DNA of 64,000 nt from Marinospirillum perlucidum. GTDB lineage: Bacteria > Pseudomonadota > Gammaproteobacteria > Pseudomonadales > Halomonadaceae. The number at the start of each line of letters is the position of its first letter. Position 1 is the stretch's first letter. The translations under genes and the position numbers were made by a program. This document shows, one piece after another, positions 42,291 through 51,471 of the stretch. The stretch is from assembly GCF_003336805.1 (NCBI RefSeq), contig NZ_QFWJ01000001.1:470145-534144 (forward strand), read 5' to 3'. A model generated the notes under the pieces. It had not been told where the DNA came from. It ran no database searches and saw only the letters and a list, made by a program, of their open reading frames with translations.

Positions 42291-44279
42291 ATGCGCCGGA
42301 TATGGAATCAGTTGCCTTTGCGTTCGCGACTTTTTGCTTCTTTTGGTTTGCTTTTGGCACTGGTTCTGGTTGTTTCCCTGACCTTGCAATCCAGCTTTTA
42401 CACCAGTAGTCGTCTGCAGAGTCTCACCCAGGAAGAGCTGCCTTCACGTCTGGAACACCTGGGTAGCCAGGTTGCCCTGCGCTTGGCACCCAGCATCCAG
42501 TTGTCGCGTTCTCTGGCTGCCAATACCTTTATCAATGACTGGATTCAGCGAGGTATGCCTGCAGAGGAACTGGATGCGATCGAACGGGAAATGGCTCGCT
42601 TGCATACGCAACTGGGTGCCAATACGGTTTTTGTTGCCGGTAATTCCGGCGAGACAGTTCACTATCTTCATTATGGCAATGAAGGCATCAAGCAGCGTGA
42701 CCTGGATCCGAGACTGGCCGAGGATTCCTGGTATTTCAACTACCTGAAATCCAATAAGCCTTATGAGTTGAATCTCGATATTAATGATTTCTCCGGCCAG
42801 AACCTGATCATGTTTATCAACTACAGCAGCCCTCAGACCCTGGATAACGGTCAGCCGGTGAGTGTGGCGGGTGTGGGTCTGGATATGCAGCAGATGGGCC
42901 AACTGATCAGTGATTATCGTCTGGGTGCTAGTGGTCGAGCCTCCCTGGTGACCGCTGAAGGTGAAGTCGAGGTGGGCAACGGTGTTGAGCACCTCCAAAA
43001 ACTGGCGGCAAGAGACGAATTGAAGCCACTTCTGGATCAGGGCTCAGTCACGGTGGCCAGCCGTGAGCTGGAAGGTGAAGACTATTTCATTGGCTCCATC
43101 TGGGTGTCCGATCTTCAGCGTTTTCTGGTTCTGGAAGCGCCCCGCAGCGAGCTGATGGGAGCGATAAATCATCAGCTGTATATCTCTTTATTGGTGGGAG
43201 CAGCCCTGATTCTTGTCAGTTTGATCCTGCTCTACCCCTTGTCGGTGAGTCTCACCCGCCCCCTGAAGGACTTCCAGGAACAACTGGCCGAAATTACCGA
43301 TTCTCTGGATCTGAGCCAACGTTTGCGGCTTCCCAAGGATAATGAACTATCGCAACTGGCTCAGCAGACCAATGGTCTGCTGGAAAAACTGAACCGGGTT
43401 ATCAGTTCTGTTTTCCAGAGTTCCGGACGCTTGTCTGCTTCTGCAGACCGCTTGGCTTACACGGCCGGTCTGGTCAGCCGTAATTCCGATCGTCAGGATG
43501 AAAGCACCCATTCCATGGCCGCAGCGGTGGAGGAGATGTCTTCATCCGTGGCGGAAATCACCTCGACCATGGAAGAACTCTCGACCTCCTCGACCCAGAT
43601 CGCCGACCATTCCCAATCGGTGGTGGAAGTGGCCAATCTGACCCTGGATAACAGTCGCAAGGGTGTGGATGCCATGCAGCAGCTACAAAGCCGCATGGGG
43701 GATATCCATTCCGATAACCAGAAGAGTCTGGCGGAAATCATGGAGCTGGGCACCAAATCCAAGCAGATCAGCAAGGTTATGGACCTGATCAATGATCTGG
43801 CCGACCAGACCAAACTGATAGCCTTTAACGCTGCCCTGGAAGCCTCCAGTGCCGGAGAATCGGGCAAGCGTTTCTCGGTGGTGGCCGGAGAAATCCGCCG
43901 CTTGGCCGATAGTGTGACGGATTCCACCCGCGAGATTGAAGAGCGTATCCAGGAAATCCAGGATTCCATCAGCCGTTTGGTGATTACCTCGGAGAAAGGC
44001 TCCAATTCCATCCAGGCGGGCATGGATGTCAGCTATCAGACGGCGGAAGACCTGAACGCCCTCTTGCAGGCAGCCAGTCAGACCAGCAGTGCAGCCGAAC
44101 AGATCTCCCTGTCCACGAGTCAACAGAAAACGGCCAGCAACCAGGTGGTAATTGCCTTGCGCGATATTGCCTCAGCCAGTTCCCATAATGCCCAGTCGGT
44201 GCGCCATATCACCGATATCAGCGAAGAAATGCTGTCTATGTCCAAGGATCTGAGTGATTTGATTCGAGCGTTTAAATAA
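42291..44279 (+). CDS. Methyl-accepting chemotaxis protein 1 of the cluster
   Basis: 662 aa. Membrane helices at about 15-37 and 295-318 frame a periplasmic Cache-like sensor of some 255 residues, with DSWYFNYLKSNKP and AGVGLDMQQMGQLI typical of double Cache domains. A HAMP (about 318-372) and the signalling hairpin follow. The tip reads LINDLADQTKLIAFNAALEASSAGESGKRFSVVAGEIRRLA, a variant of the usual QTNLLALNAA form. It is the first gene of the chemosensory cluster. Residues of about 388-652 are almost identical to those of the next receptor. Confidence 0.92.
   Translation: MRRIWNQLPLRSRLFASFGLLLALVLVVSLTLQSSFYTSSRLQSLTQEELPSRLEHLGSQVALRLAPSIQLSRSLAANTFINDWIQRGMPAEELDAIEREMARLHTQLGANTVFVAGNSGETVHYLHYGNEGIKQRDLDPRLAEDSWYFNYLKSNKPYELNLDINDFSGQNLIMFINYSSPQTLDNGQPVSVAGVGLDMQQMGQLISDYRLGASGRASLVTAEGEVEVGNGVEHLQKLAARDELKPLLDQGSVTVASRELEGEDYFIGSIWVSDLQRFLVLEAPRSELMGAINHQLYISLLVGAALILVSLILLYPLSVSLTRPLKDFQEQLAEITDSLDLSQRLRLPKDNELSQLAQQTNGLLEKLNRVISSVFQSSGRLSASADRLAYTAGLVSRNSDRQDESTHSMAAAVEEMSSSVAEITSTMEELSTSSTQIADHSQSVVEVANLTLDNSRKGVDAMQQLQSRMGDIHSDNQKSLAEIMELGTKSKQISKVMDLINDLADQTKLIAFNAALEASSAGESGKRFSVVAGEIRRLADSVTDSTREIEERIQEIQDSISRLVITSEKGSNSIQAGMDVSYQTAEDLNALLQAASQTSSAAEQISLSTSQQKTASNQVVIALRDIASASSHNAQSVRHITDISEEMLSMSKDLSDLIRAFK
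43453..44248 (+). repeat. Direct repeat, copy 1 (receptor signalling domain)
   Basis: About 796 bp running from the TGGCTTACACGG after the HAMP region to TCCAAGGA near the 3' end, repeated 2014 bp downstream with only scattered, mostly third-position differences. Both copies code the same signalling domain. Confidence 0.93.
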
Positions 44280-44343
44280 CCTTTTTCAAGGAGAGGTCCG
44301 GGCTTGAATGCCCGGCGATCAAATGGAAGACGAGAGATAAAAA

Positions 44344-46344
44344 ATGTCACTTGCAGTCAAACCTACAGGCCTTTCCCACTTCTGGCGCAAGCTGGGCCTG
44401 CAGAAAAAATTTGTAGTTTCCCTGACCCTGGTCATGTTGGCGTCCTTGACACTTCTGGGGTCTCTGGCGGGCCAACTGCTGCAAAAAGAAGTGGATCAGG
44501 CGGTTGCCAGTGAAGTGCAGAAAAGCCTGGAAACTGCTCGTTTCAGAAGCAGTGAATGGCTGCAGAATAAACGCCAGCAATTGCAGGCCCTGGCCCGGCA
44601 TCTGCCTGGTGAGGTGGAGGAAATCAGCACCTGGCAGAATTATCTGACCCTGACGCGTGAAGCCGGTGGTTTTGATCTGGTGCATATCGGTACTGCGCAA
44701 GGGGAGGTCATCCAATCCCAGCCGCCCATCGAACTGCCTCCCGGAGCCGATCCCCGAACCCGCCCCTGGTTTATTCAGGCTCAGGCCGAACAGGAATTGA
44801 TTTTGACGCCGGTTTATGTGGATCTTTTGACCGGTGATCTCAATATGACCCTGGCCATTCCTCTGGAGCAGAACCCGGAGCATGTTCTGGGCGGGGATTT
44901 ATATATCTCGGCTCTGGTGGATGAGCTGCTGGATCAGTCCCTGCGTTGGAAGAGCCAGCTGTTTATGCTGGATGGCAACCATCAGATTCTGGCCCACAAG
45001 AACAGTGAGCTGCTGCAACAGGAGCTGGATGAGCTCTTGCCGGATTTTCAGCTGAACAGGGACACTCTCCAGCAGGTGGATTTTCAGGGCGCAACCTGGC
45101 TGGCTTCCAGTATCCAGGTACCGGATACCGACTGGCAGTTTGTGCTCCTGGTGGATGCTGCCGAAGTTCAGGCGGTACGCAGCGAACTGCTGCAACTCCT
45201 GGCAGCCTTTGCCCTGCCGGTGGGTCTGGTCAGTGCCCTGATTATTTTCTGGCTAACCCGTACCCTGATCCAGCCTCTCTATCATTTTCAGGAGCAACTG
45301 GCCGGTATTACCCAGACGCTGGATTTGTCGCGTCGTCTGGAAGTGCCCGAACAAACCGAATGGAGTCATCTGGCCGGACAAACCAACCAGCTTCTTGAGC
45401 GGATTGACCAGGTGGTGGACAAGGTCATTCAGAGTTCAGCGCAGCTGAATACCTCGGCCCGACACCTGGCTTACACGGCCGGTCTGGTCAGCCGTAATTC
45501 CGATCGTCAGGATGAAAGCACCCATTCCATGGCCGCAGCGGTGGAGGAGATGTCTTCATCCGTGGCGGAAATCACCTCGACCATGGAAGAACTCTCGACC
45601 TCCTCGACCCAGATCGCCGACCATTCCCAATCGGTGGTGGAAGTGGCCAATCTGACCCTGGATAACAGTCGCAAGGGTGTGGATGCCATGCAGCAGCTAC
45701 AAAGCCGCATGGGGGATATCCATTCCGATAACCAGAAGAGTCTGGCGGAAATCATGGAGCTGGGCACCAAATCCAAGCAGATCAGCAAGGTTATGGACCT
45801 GATCAATGATCTGGCCGACCAGACCAAACTGATTGCCTTTAACGCTGCCCTGGAAGCCTCCAGTGCCGGGGAATCGGGCAAGCGTTTTTCAGTGGTGGCC
45901 GGAGAAATCCGCCGCTTGGCCGACAGTGTGACCGACTCCACCCGCGAGATCGAAGAGCGCATCCAGGAAATCCAGGATTCCATCAGCCGTTTGGTGATTA
46001 CCTCGGAGAAAGGCTCCAATTCCATCCAGGCGGGTATGGAGGTCAGTTATCAGACGGCGGAAGATCTGAATGCCCTCTTGCAGGCGGCCAGCCAGACCAG
46101 CAGTGCGGCCGAGCAGATCTCCCTGTCCACGAGTCAGCAGAAAACGGCCAGCAATCAAGTGGTGGTGGCTCTGCGGGATATTGCCTCAGCCAGTTCCCAT
46201 AATGCCCAGTCGGTGCGCCATATCACCGATATCAGCGAAGAAATGCTGTCCATGTCCAAGGAGTTGACCGGTCTGGTCCAGGCTTTCCAGCAGGCGGATG
46301 AACTGCTCAACAGCAAGCATGAGGAGCGGCAGGACGATGCTTAG
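44344..46344 (+). CDS. Methyl-accepting chemotaxis protein 2 of the cluster
   Basis: 666 aa. Membrane helices at about 22-44 and 284-305 frame a dCache_1-like sensor, with DPRTRPWFIQAQ, the family signature before the second lobe, and PVYVDLLTGDLNMTLAIPL. Its sensor and HAMP differ clearly from MCP1, so it should detect another ligand, yet the signalling domain is the same in DNA and protein. Lies 64 bp after MCP1; its last codons overlap the start of cheB by 8 bp. Confidence 0.92.
   Translation: MSLAVKPTGLSHFWRKLGLQKKFVVSLTLVMLASLTLLGSLAGQLLQKEVDQAVASEVQKSLETARFRSSEWLQNKRQQLQALARHLPGEVEEISTWQNYLTLTREAGGFDLVHIGTAQGEVIQSQPPIELPPGADPRTRPWFIQAQAEQELILTPVYVDLLTGDLNMTLAIPLEQNPEHVLGGDLYISALVDELLDQSLRWKSQLFMLDGNHQILAHKNSELLQQELDELLPDFQLNRDTLQQVDFQGATWLASSIQVPDTDWQFVLLVDAAEVQAVRSELLQLLAAFALPVGLVSALIIFWLTRTLIQPLYHFQEQLAGITQTLDLSRRLEVPEQTEWSHLAGQTNQLLERIDQVVDKVIQSSAQLNTSARHLAYTAGLVSRNSDRQDESTHSMAAAVEEMSSSVAEITSTMEELSTSSTQIADHSQSVVEVANLTLDNSRKGVDAMQQLQSRMGDIHSDNQKSLAEIMELGTKSKQISKVMDLINDLADQTKLIAFNAALEASSAGESGKRFSVVAGEIRRLADSVTDSTREIEERIQEIQDSISRLVITSEKGSNSIQAGMEVSYQTAEDLNALLQAASQTSSAAEQISLSTSQQKTASNQVVVALRDIASASSHNAQSVRHITDISEEMLSMSKELTGLVQAFQQADELLNSKHEERQDDA
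45467..46262 (+). repeat. Direct repeat, copy 2 (receptor signalling domain)
   Basis: Second copy of the 796-bp repeat at 43453-44248, in the same orientation and in the same position of the receptor gene. Confidence 0.93.
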
Positions 46345-47425
46345 CAGCTCTTCTATCCGGGTTCTTCTGGTGGACGACAGTGCTCTTGCTAGAGGCCTGC
46401 TGCGCAGTCTGCTGGAGGAGGCCGGTATAGAAGTGGTGGGCGAGGCTGTCAATGGACGTCAAGCCGTTGAACTGGCCCGCAAGCTGCGCCCTGATTTGAT
46501 TACCCTGGATCTGCAAATGCCAGTCATGGGGGGTATGGAAACCATTACCGAAATCATGCACGAGAAGGCGATCCCTATTCTGGTGGTGAGCAGCGAGGCT
46601 GATGCCGAGAAAGCTTGCGAAGCTCTGGAAGCCGGTGCCCTGGAAGTCATTGCCAAGCCGGATTATACGCCGGAACAGGCCGGGGAATTTGTGCGCAAGG
46701 TGCGTCTGCTGGCTGGCGTTTCGGTGATTACACGCATACGCAGACGTCTGCCTGAAACGTCACCGAATCCTGATAATGAATGGCAGTGGCAGCCTTCGCA
46801 CCAGTATCTGGCTCGTAATTACCGCCAGGCCTTTGCGATAGCCTCCTCAACCGGTGGTCCCCAGGCCCTGACACGTATCCTGCCGCTACTGGACAAGAGC
46901 TTTCCAGCCCCGATCCTGCTGGCCCAGCATATGAGTGATGGTTTTGTCGAAGGCATGGTTCAATGGCTTTCCAGTCTTTGCCAGTTAAGGGTCAAGGTGG
47001 CTGAGGATGGAGAGCTGCTAAAGCCGGGTTGTGTTTATGTTTCTCCATCGGAAAGTCACTTGACCGTTACTGCCAACCATCGGGTGGCTTTGCGCCCCAG
47101 GGTCGAAGGTGAAATCTATCGACCCAGTTGCGATCATCTTCTTTGCTCTCTGGCCGAGGTTTATGGCCGAGATGCTGTAGGGATTATTCTGACGGGTATG
47201 GGGCGTGATGGTGCCGTAGGTATGCAGGCCATACGCGATGCCGGTGGTATCGGTTTGGCTCAGGATGAAGCCACCTCCTTGATCTATGGTATGAATCAGG
47301 AAGCCGTCAAGCTGGGCGGCGTTCACCGGGAGTTTCCGGTGACGGCCCTGGGTGAGGAGATGCAGAAGATTCTGGAAATGACTCCGGCAGGCTATCTTCA
47401 AGCGCTGGGTCGGAGTAGCGCATGA
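46337..47425 (+). CDS. cheB: Chemotaxis methylesterase CheB
   Basis: 362 aa from the ATG at 46337 (overlapping the MCP2 stop; AGGAG ten bases before). A receiver domain (VLLVDDSALARGLL, phospho-Asp in LITLDLQMPVMGG, KPDY) is joined to a methylesterase with ASSTGGPQAL (Ser), LAQHMSDGFVEGM (His) and GMGRDGAVGM (Asp). It removes methyl groups from receptor glutamates when phosphorylated by CheA. The cheR start overlaps its stop by ATGA. Corresponds to WspF in the Wsp scheme. Confidence 0.95.
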   Translation: MLSSSSIRVLLVDDSALARGLLRSLLEEAGIEVVGEAVNGRQAVELARKLRPDLITLDLQMPVMGGMETITEIMHEKAIPILVVSSEADAEKACEALEAGALEVIAKPDYTPEQAGEFVRKVRLLAGVSVITRIRRRLPETSPNPDNEWQWQPSHQYLARNYRQAFAIASSTGGPQALTRILPLLDKSFPAPILLAQHMSDGFVEGMVQWLSSLCQLRVKVAEDGELLKPGCVYVSPSESHLTVTANHRVALRPRVEGEIYRPSCDHLLCSLAEVYGRDAVGIILTGMGRDGAVGMQAIRDAGGIGLAQDEATSLIYGMNQEAVKLGGVHREFPVTALGEEMQKILEMTPAGYLQALGRSSA

Positions 47426-48924
47426 AAGAAGATCTGCAGCAATTCAAGACCCTGATTCGTGATCACTGTGGCCTTCTTCTGGAGGGAATCGCCGAGGAAC
47501 GTCTGGAAAAGGCCCTGCATACGGCAGCGGGGGTGGCTGGCTGTAAACGCTTGCAGGATTTTTTCCCGCGTTTGCAGAAGGACCCTGAATTGGTCAAGGA
47601 CCTGGTCAGCCAGTTAACGGTCAATGAAACCTATTTTTTTCGTGAAAACAGCCAGTTTGAACTCCTGGTCAAACGCCTGCTCCCCCGGATACAGGCTTTG
47701 GCCGGTGGACGCCAGCCGCTTAGACTTCTAAGTGCAGGCTGTTCCTCGGGGGAGGAGGCTTACAGCCTGGTCATGACTTTGCAGGAACACTGGGGAGAGG
47801 CGGCTTCAGGGAGCTTTTCAATTGATGCTGGTGATCTGGACCGCCAGGTTTTGCAAAAAGCCCGTCAGGGGCTGTATTCGCCCTTTTCGTTTCGAGGGGT
47901 AGCGGACCACTTGAAAGAAAAGTACTTTCTTCCCCAGCGCTCCTATTTTCAAATCAAAGATTCTATTCGCCAGCAGGTTCGCTTTCACGAGCTTAATCTT
48001 CTGGAGCCCCCAAAAGAAGAAGACCTGGGGCAGTTTGATATTGTCTTTTTCCGCAATGTCTCCATTTATTTTGATACCGAAACCCGGGTGCGCATTCAGC
48101 ATAATCTGGCCCGGCTGATGAGGCCTGATGCTGTGCTACTGGTAGGTAGTTCTGAAACCCTGGCCAACAACCTAGGGGTTTTTAATCTGGTTGAAGAAGA
48201 TGGAATCTACTATTTTGTTCGGGGGCAAGGGTTAATCCCCCCTCAAAACAAGCCGGTAGCACCCTTCTCGGCTAAAAATGAAACAATTTCAGCCCCTAAA
48301 CCGGTACAACCGGTCAGAGCATTAAAACCGGTTCCTTCGATGCCTGCACCATCACCCCAGCCCCTGGCTGATAATCGGGGTAGTGCAGATTTGCCGGATT
48401 TGCAGACGATCTTCCAGCTTTTACTGGATCAGGAAATGACGCTGGCCGCCGGACAGGTTGAACGCCTCCTTGCTGCTTCCCGCGAAGTGGATGCAGCCAA
48501 GCTCTTCAAGGCCTGGATACTGGGGAATCGCAAGAGTTTCCAGCAGGCCCGGCAACTGCTTCAGGAGTTACTCGACAAGACACCCTGGTGGCTGGATGCT
48601 CTTTTTCTGCAGGCGCTGCTAAGTCGCTGGCAGGAAGATTTTGCCGCAGCGGAAGTGGATTTTAAGAAAGCGGTTTATATTCAACCGGATTGTTGGCCCG
48701 CTCACTATTATCTGGGCGAGGTATATCGCCAAACAGGGCGTATCGAAGAGGCCATTAAAGCTTATCGTAAGGCCCGGCGTTGTATACAGGATGAGCCCGA
48801 GGCGCCGACCGGATTGAAGCTAGTGCCTTTGAATCTATCTCAGGCTGATGTTCTGTTTTTAATTGAGCATCAGTTGCTGCGCTTGGAACGCCAGTTGGCT
48901 GCCAGTGGAACGGAAGGGGAATAA
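47422..48924 (+). CDS. cheR: CheR methyltransferase with C-terminal TPR
   Basis: 500 aa against about 280 for plain CheR. The N-terminal CheR fold has TVNETYFFRENSQFE and LSAGCSSGEEAYSLVM (SAM site), then DIVFFRNVSIYFDT. A Pro/Ala-rich linker (about 270-325) leads to a C-terminal part with tetratricopeptide-like helices (WLDALFLQALLSRWQEDFAAAEVDFKKAVYIQPDCWPAHYYLGEVYRQ in outline). CheR-TPR fusions are typical of Wsp-type systems (WspC), where the TPR part helps docking. Confidence 0.93.
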   Translation: MKEDLQQFKTLIRDHCGLLLEGIAEERLEKALHTAAGVAGCKRLQDFFPRLQKDPELVKDLVSQLTVNETYFFRENSQFELLVKRLLPRIQALAGGRQPLRLLSAGCSSGEEAYSLVMTLQEHWGEAASGSFSIDAGDLDRQVLQKARQGLYSPFSFRGVADHLKEKYFLPQRSYFQIKDSIRQQVRFHELNLLEPPKEEDLGQFDIVFFRNVSIYFDTETRVRIQHNLARLMRPDAVLLVGSSETLANNLGVFNLVEEDGIYYFVRGQGLIPPQNKPVAPFSAKNETISAPKPVQPVRALKPVPSMPAPSPQPLADNRGSADLPDLQTIFQLLLDQEMTLAAGQVERLLAASREVDAAKLFKAWILGNRKSFQQARQLLQELLDKTPWWLDALFLQALLSRWQEDFAAAEVDFKKAVYIQPDCWPAHYYLGEVYRQTGRIEEAIKAYRKARRCIQDEPEAPTGLKLVPLNLSQADVLFLIEHQLLRLERQLAASGTEGE

Positions 48925-48927
48925 ACC

Positions 48928-51063
48928 ATGGCACTGGATATTAGCAAATTTATCCTGCGTTTTGTCGATGAAGCTAGAGAGCATCTTCAGCAGTTGTCGG
49001 AAGGCATAGCCATTCTGGAAAATGGTCAGGCAGACGCTGAGCAAATTAATGTCCTTTTCCGTGCGGCTCATACCCTCAAGGGCTCATCACGGATGCTTAA
49101 GCTGACAGCCATCACGGAAACGGCCCACGCGCTGGAAGACCTGCTCAGTGCGCTGAGAGATGGACAGCTGCCACTGGAGAGTTTTAGCCGTTTCAGCCTC
49201 TTGTACCAGGGGTTGGATACTCTGACCAGCCTGGTCGAGCAGTTGGCTGAACACCGAGATCCGGCCCAGCTGCCTGACAAGGATGCCGACCTCTGCGAAG
49301 CCTTGACGCTGGCGGCCCAAGGCCAGGAATTGCCAACAGCGCCACCTCAGGAAGCGGCAACTGCATCCCGGTTGCCGGAGATCAGTGAGCAGCCCCAGCA
49401 GACTTCCAGTCCCGATGCCTCCTTGAAGGCTTCAGAAAGTGTTCGTATCAAACTCAGCAGTCTGGATGAGCTGATTAAATTGATGGGTGAAGTTGTTTCC
49501 AGTCATTCGCAAATGCGGGCACTGGTGGGGGATTCCCGCCAGTTGTTGCGTCAGGCCAGTGATGCCGATGCCGCGTTTACCGGTCAGCTGGATCTTTTTA
49601 ATCGCCGCCTGCGTGAAGGGGTGCAGGTGCAGGAAAGCCTGATGCAGGAATTGCACGATAAGGCGATGCAATTGCGCATGCTGCCCCTGGCGACCATTTT
49701 TGATTCGGCCGGTCGTCTGGTCCGGGAAATGGCGCGTTCGCTAGGCAAGGAGGTGGAATGTCGGGTACTGGGATCTGAAATCGAGCTGGATCGCCAGATG
49801 ATCGATCAGTTGGCCGATCCGGTCATCCATCTGCTGCGTAATGCCCTGGATCACGGTCTGGAGACTGTTGAAGAACGTCTGAAAGCCGGTAAACCTGCGC
49901 AAGGCAAGGTCAGCCTGAGTGCCTGGCAGGATGGCAGCTGGGTCGTTATTGAAGTCTGTGACGACGGGCGGGGCATTTCTTTGGAAGCCGTTAGTGAAAA
50001 GGCTTTGCGCAAGGAATTGATGACCAGTGAGCAACTTGAAGCACTGAATGAGCAGGAAATTATCGATCTGATTTTCCTGCCGGGTTTTTCCACCAGCCAG
50101 ATGATTACCGAAATGTCCGGGCGGGGCGTGGGTATGGATGTGGTGAAAAGCTCGGTGGTGGATCAGCTTCAGGGTACGCTTAATGTGCGTAGCCGTCCCG
50201 GAGAGGGTAGCTGTTTTACGCTTAAATTGCCCTTGTCCCTCGCCTTGATGCGGGTACTTCTGGTGGAGGTGGCCGGTCAGCCCCTGGGCTTTACCGCCCA
50301 GTATGTCAGTGAGCTGGTCAAGGTGGAGGCTTCACGCCTGCTGGAAGTTGCTGATCGCAAGGCGATAATTCTGCGAAATGAATTTGTCCCGGTGGTTTAC
50401 CTGAGTGATCTGATCGATTTACCTGTTGGCTCCCGATCCCGACAAAGCTCGCAATTGCTTTTGCTGGTCACCCAGGTGCGCAATGAAAAGTTGGCCCTGG
50501 TGGTGGATGAACTTTTGGATGAACGTGATCTGGTGATCAAACAGCTACCGGAACATCTACGTCGTCAGCCGCTGATTTCCGGTATGGTGACCCGGGGCCA
50601 CAATGAGCTGGTGAGTCTGTTGCATGTGCCCCAGCTACTGGAGCGATCTCGCCGTAGTCGTCGAGAAACCAGCCGTCTTGCAGATGCAGAGCAGGCTGCC
50701 AAGCATTTGCTGGTGGTGGATGATTCTCTCAATACCCGAGAAATAGAAAAAGATGTTCTGGAGGCCTATGGTTACCGGGTAACCCTGGCTGAAAATGGCC
50801 AGGAAGGCTTGGAAAAAGCTCGTCAGGAAAATTTTGATGCGGTCTTGACCGATGTGGAAATGCCGATCATGGATGGCTTTACCCTGACCGCGCGTCTTCG
50901 CCAAGAAGAAGCTTACAAAAACTGTCCGATTATTATCATTACCTCGCGTGAAAAGGAAAGTGATCGCCGTCGGGGTATTGAGGTCGGGGCAGATGCCTAT
51001 ATCGTCAAAGGCAGTTTCGATCAAGGTAGTCTGGTAGAAACCCTCAAGGTTTTGCTGGACTGA
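48928..51063 (+). CDS. cheA: Hybrid chemotaxis kinase CheA-REC
   Basis: 711 aa. Order: Hpt with His48 in FRAAHTLKGSSRM, a linker, the dimerisation helices from about 165 (LDELIKLMGEVVSSHSQM), the ATPase with LLRNALDHGLETVEER and CDDGRGIS, a CheW-like domain (about 430-560), and a C-terminal receiver with VVDDSLNTREIEK, LTDVEMPIMDG and AYIVKG. There is no separate P2 domain. This is the layout of WspE and PilL/FrzE-type kinases: the attached receiver may act as a phosphate sink or relay. Confidence 0.94.
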   Translation: MALDISKFILRFVDEAREHLQQLSEGIAILENGQADAEQINVLFRAAHTLKGSSRMLKLTAITETAHALEDLLSALRDGQLPLESFSRFSLLYQGLDTLTSLVEQLAEHRDPAQLPDKDADLCEALTLAAQGQELPTAPPQEAATASRLPEISEQPQQTSSPDASLKASESVRIKLSSLDELIKLMGEVVSSHSQMRALVGDSRQLLRQASDADAAFTGQLDLFNRRLREGVQVQESLMQELHDKAMQLRMLPLATIFDSAGRLVREMARSLGKEVECRVLGSEIELDRQMIDQLADPVIHLLRNALDHGLETVEERLKAGKPAQGKVSLSAWQDGSWVVIEVCDDGRGISLEAVSEKALRKELMTSEQLEALNEQEIIDLIFLPGFSTSQMITEMSGRGVGMDVVKSSVVDQLQGTLNVRSRPGEGSCFTLKLPLSLALMRVLLVEVAGQPLGFTAQYVSELVKVEASRLLEVADRKAIILRNEFVPVVYLSDLIDLPVGSRSRQSSQLLLLVTQVRNEKLALVVDELLDERDLVIKQLPEHLRRQPLISGMVTRGHNELVSLLHVPQLLERSRRSRRETSRLADAEQAAKHLLVVDDSLNTREIEKDVLEAYGYRVTLAENGQEGLEKARQENFDAVLTDVEMPIMDGFTLTARLRQEEAYKNCPIIIITSREKESDRRRGIEVGADAYIVKGSFDQGSLVETLKVLLD

Positions 51064-51087
51064 GAAAAATACCAACTGGAGATAAGT

Positions 51088-51459
51088 ATGCAGATTCTAG
51101 TCGTCGATGATGATCCGCTGGCCGGTGAAATGATTGCAGCCGTTCTGGAAGAAGAAGGACATCAGCCGGTTTTGGCCTCCAGTGCAATTGAGGGGATGGA
51201 AAAACTCAATGAAGAGGAAGCCATAGGATTGGTAATCAGTGATATGAACATGCCGCTGGTGAACGGCATTGATTTCTTCAGAGAGCTGCGCGAGCAAGGC
51301 AATCAACTGCCTTTCATTTTATTGACGGGAGATGACCCGCAAAAAGCCAGCGAGCAGGAAGCGGGATTGGATGCTTGTATCATGAAAGATTTCAGCCTGG
51401 ATGAAAGCCTGCCTGGTGTGCTTAATCAGGTGCTGGGCAACTCATCCAGATCAAGTTGA
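51088..51459 (+). CDS. CheY-like single-domain response regulator
   Basis: 123 aa, a lone receiver: LVVDDDPLAGEMI, phospho-Asp in LVISDMNMPLVNG, the Thr switch in ILLTGD and Lys in CIMKDFS. No FliM-binding signature can be judged. Its place between the kinase and the cyclase suggests it works as an adaptor or phosphate sink for this cluster rather than for the flagellum. Confidence 0.9.
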   Translation: MQILVVDDDPLAGEMIAAVLEEEGHQPVLASSAIEGMEKLNEEEAIGLVISDMNMPLVNGIDFFRELREQGNQLPFILLTGDDPQKASEQEAGLDACIMKDFSLDESLPGVLNQVLGNSSRSS

Positions 51460-51471
51460 GCGGAGACGTGA

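Noticed and set aside
43453..46262. Direct repeat as the arms of a composite transposon
   Set aside because: The repeats are entirely within receptor coding sequence, in frame, without inverted ends or a transposase between them.
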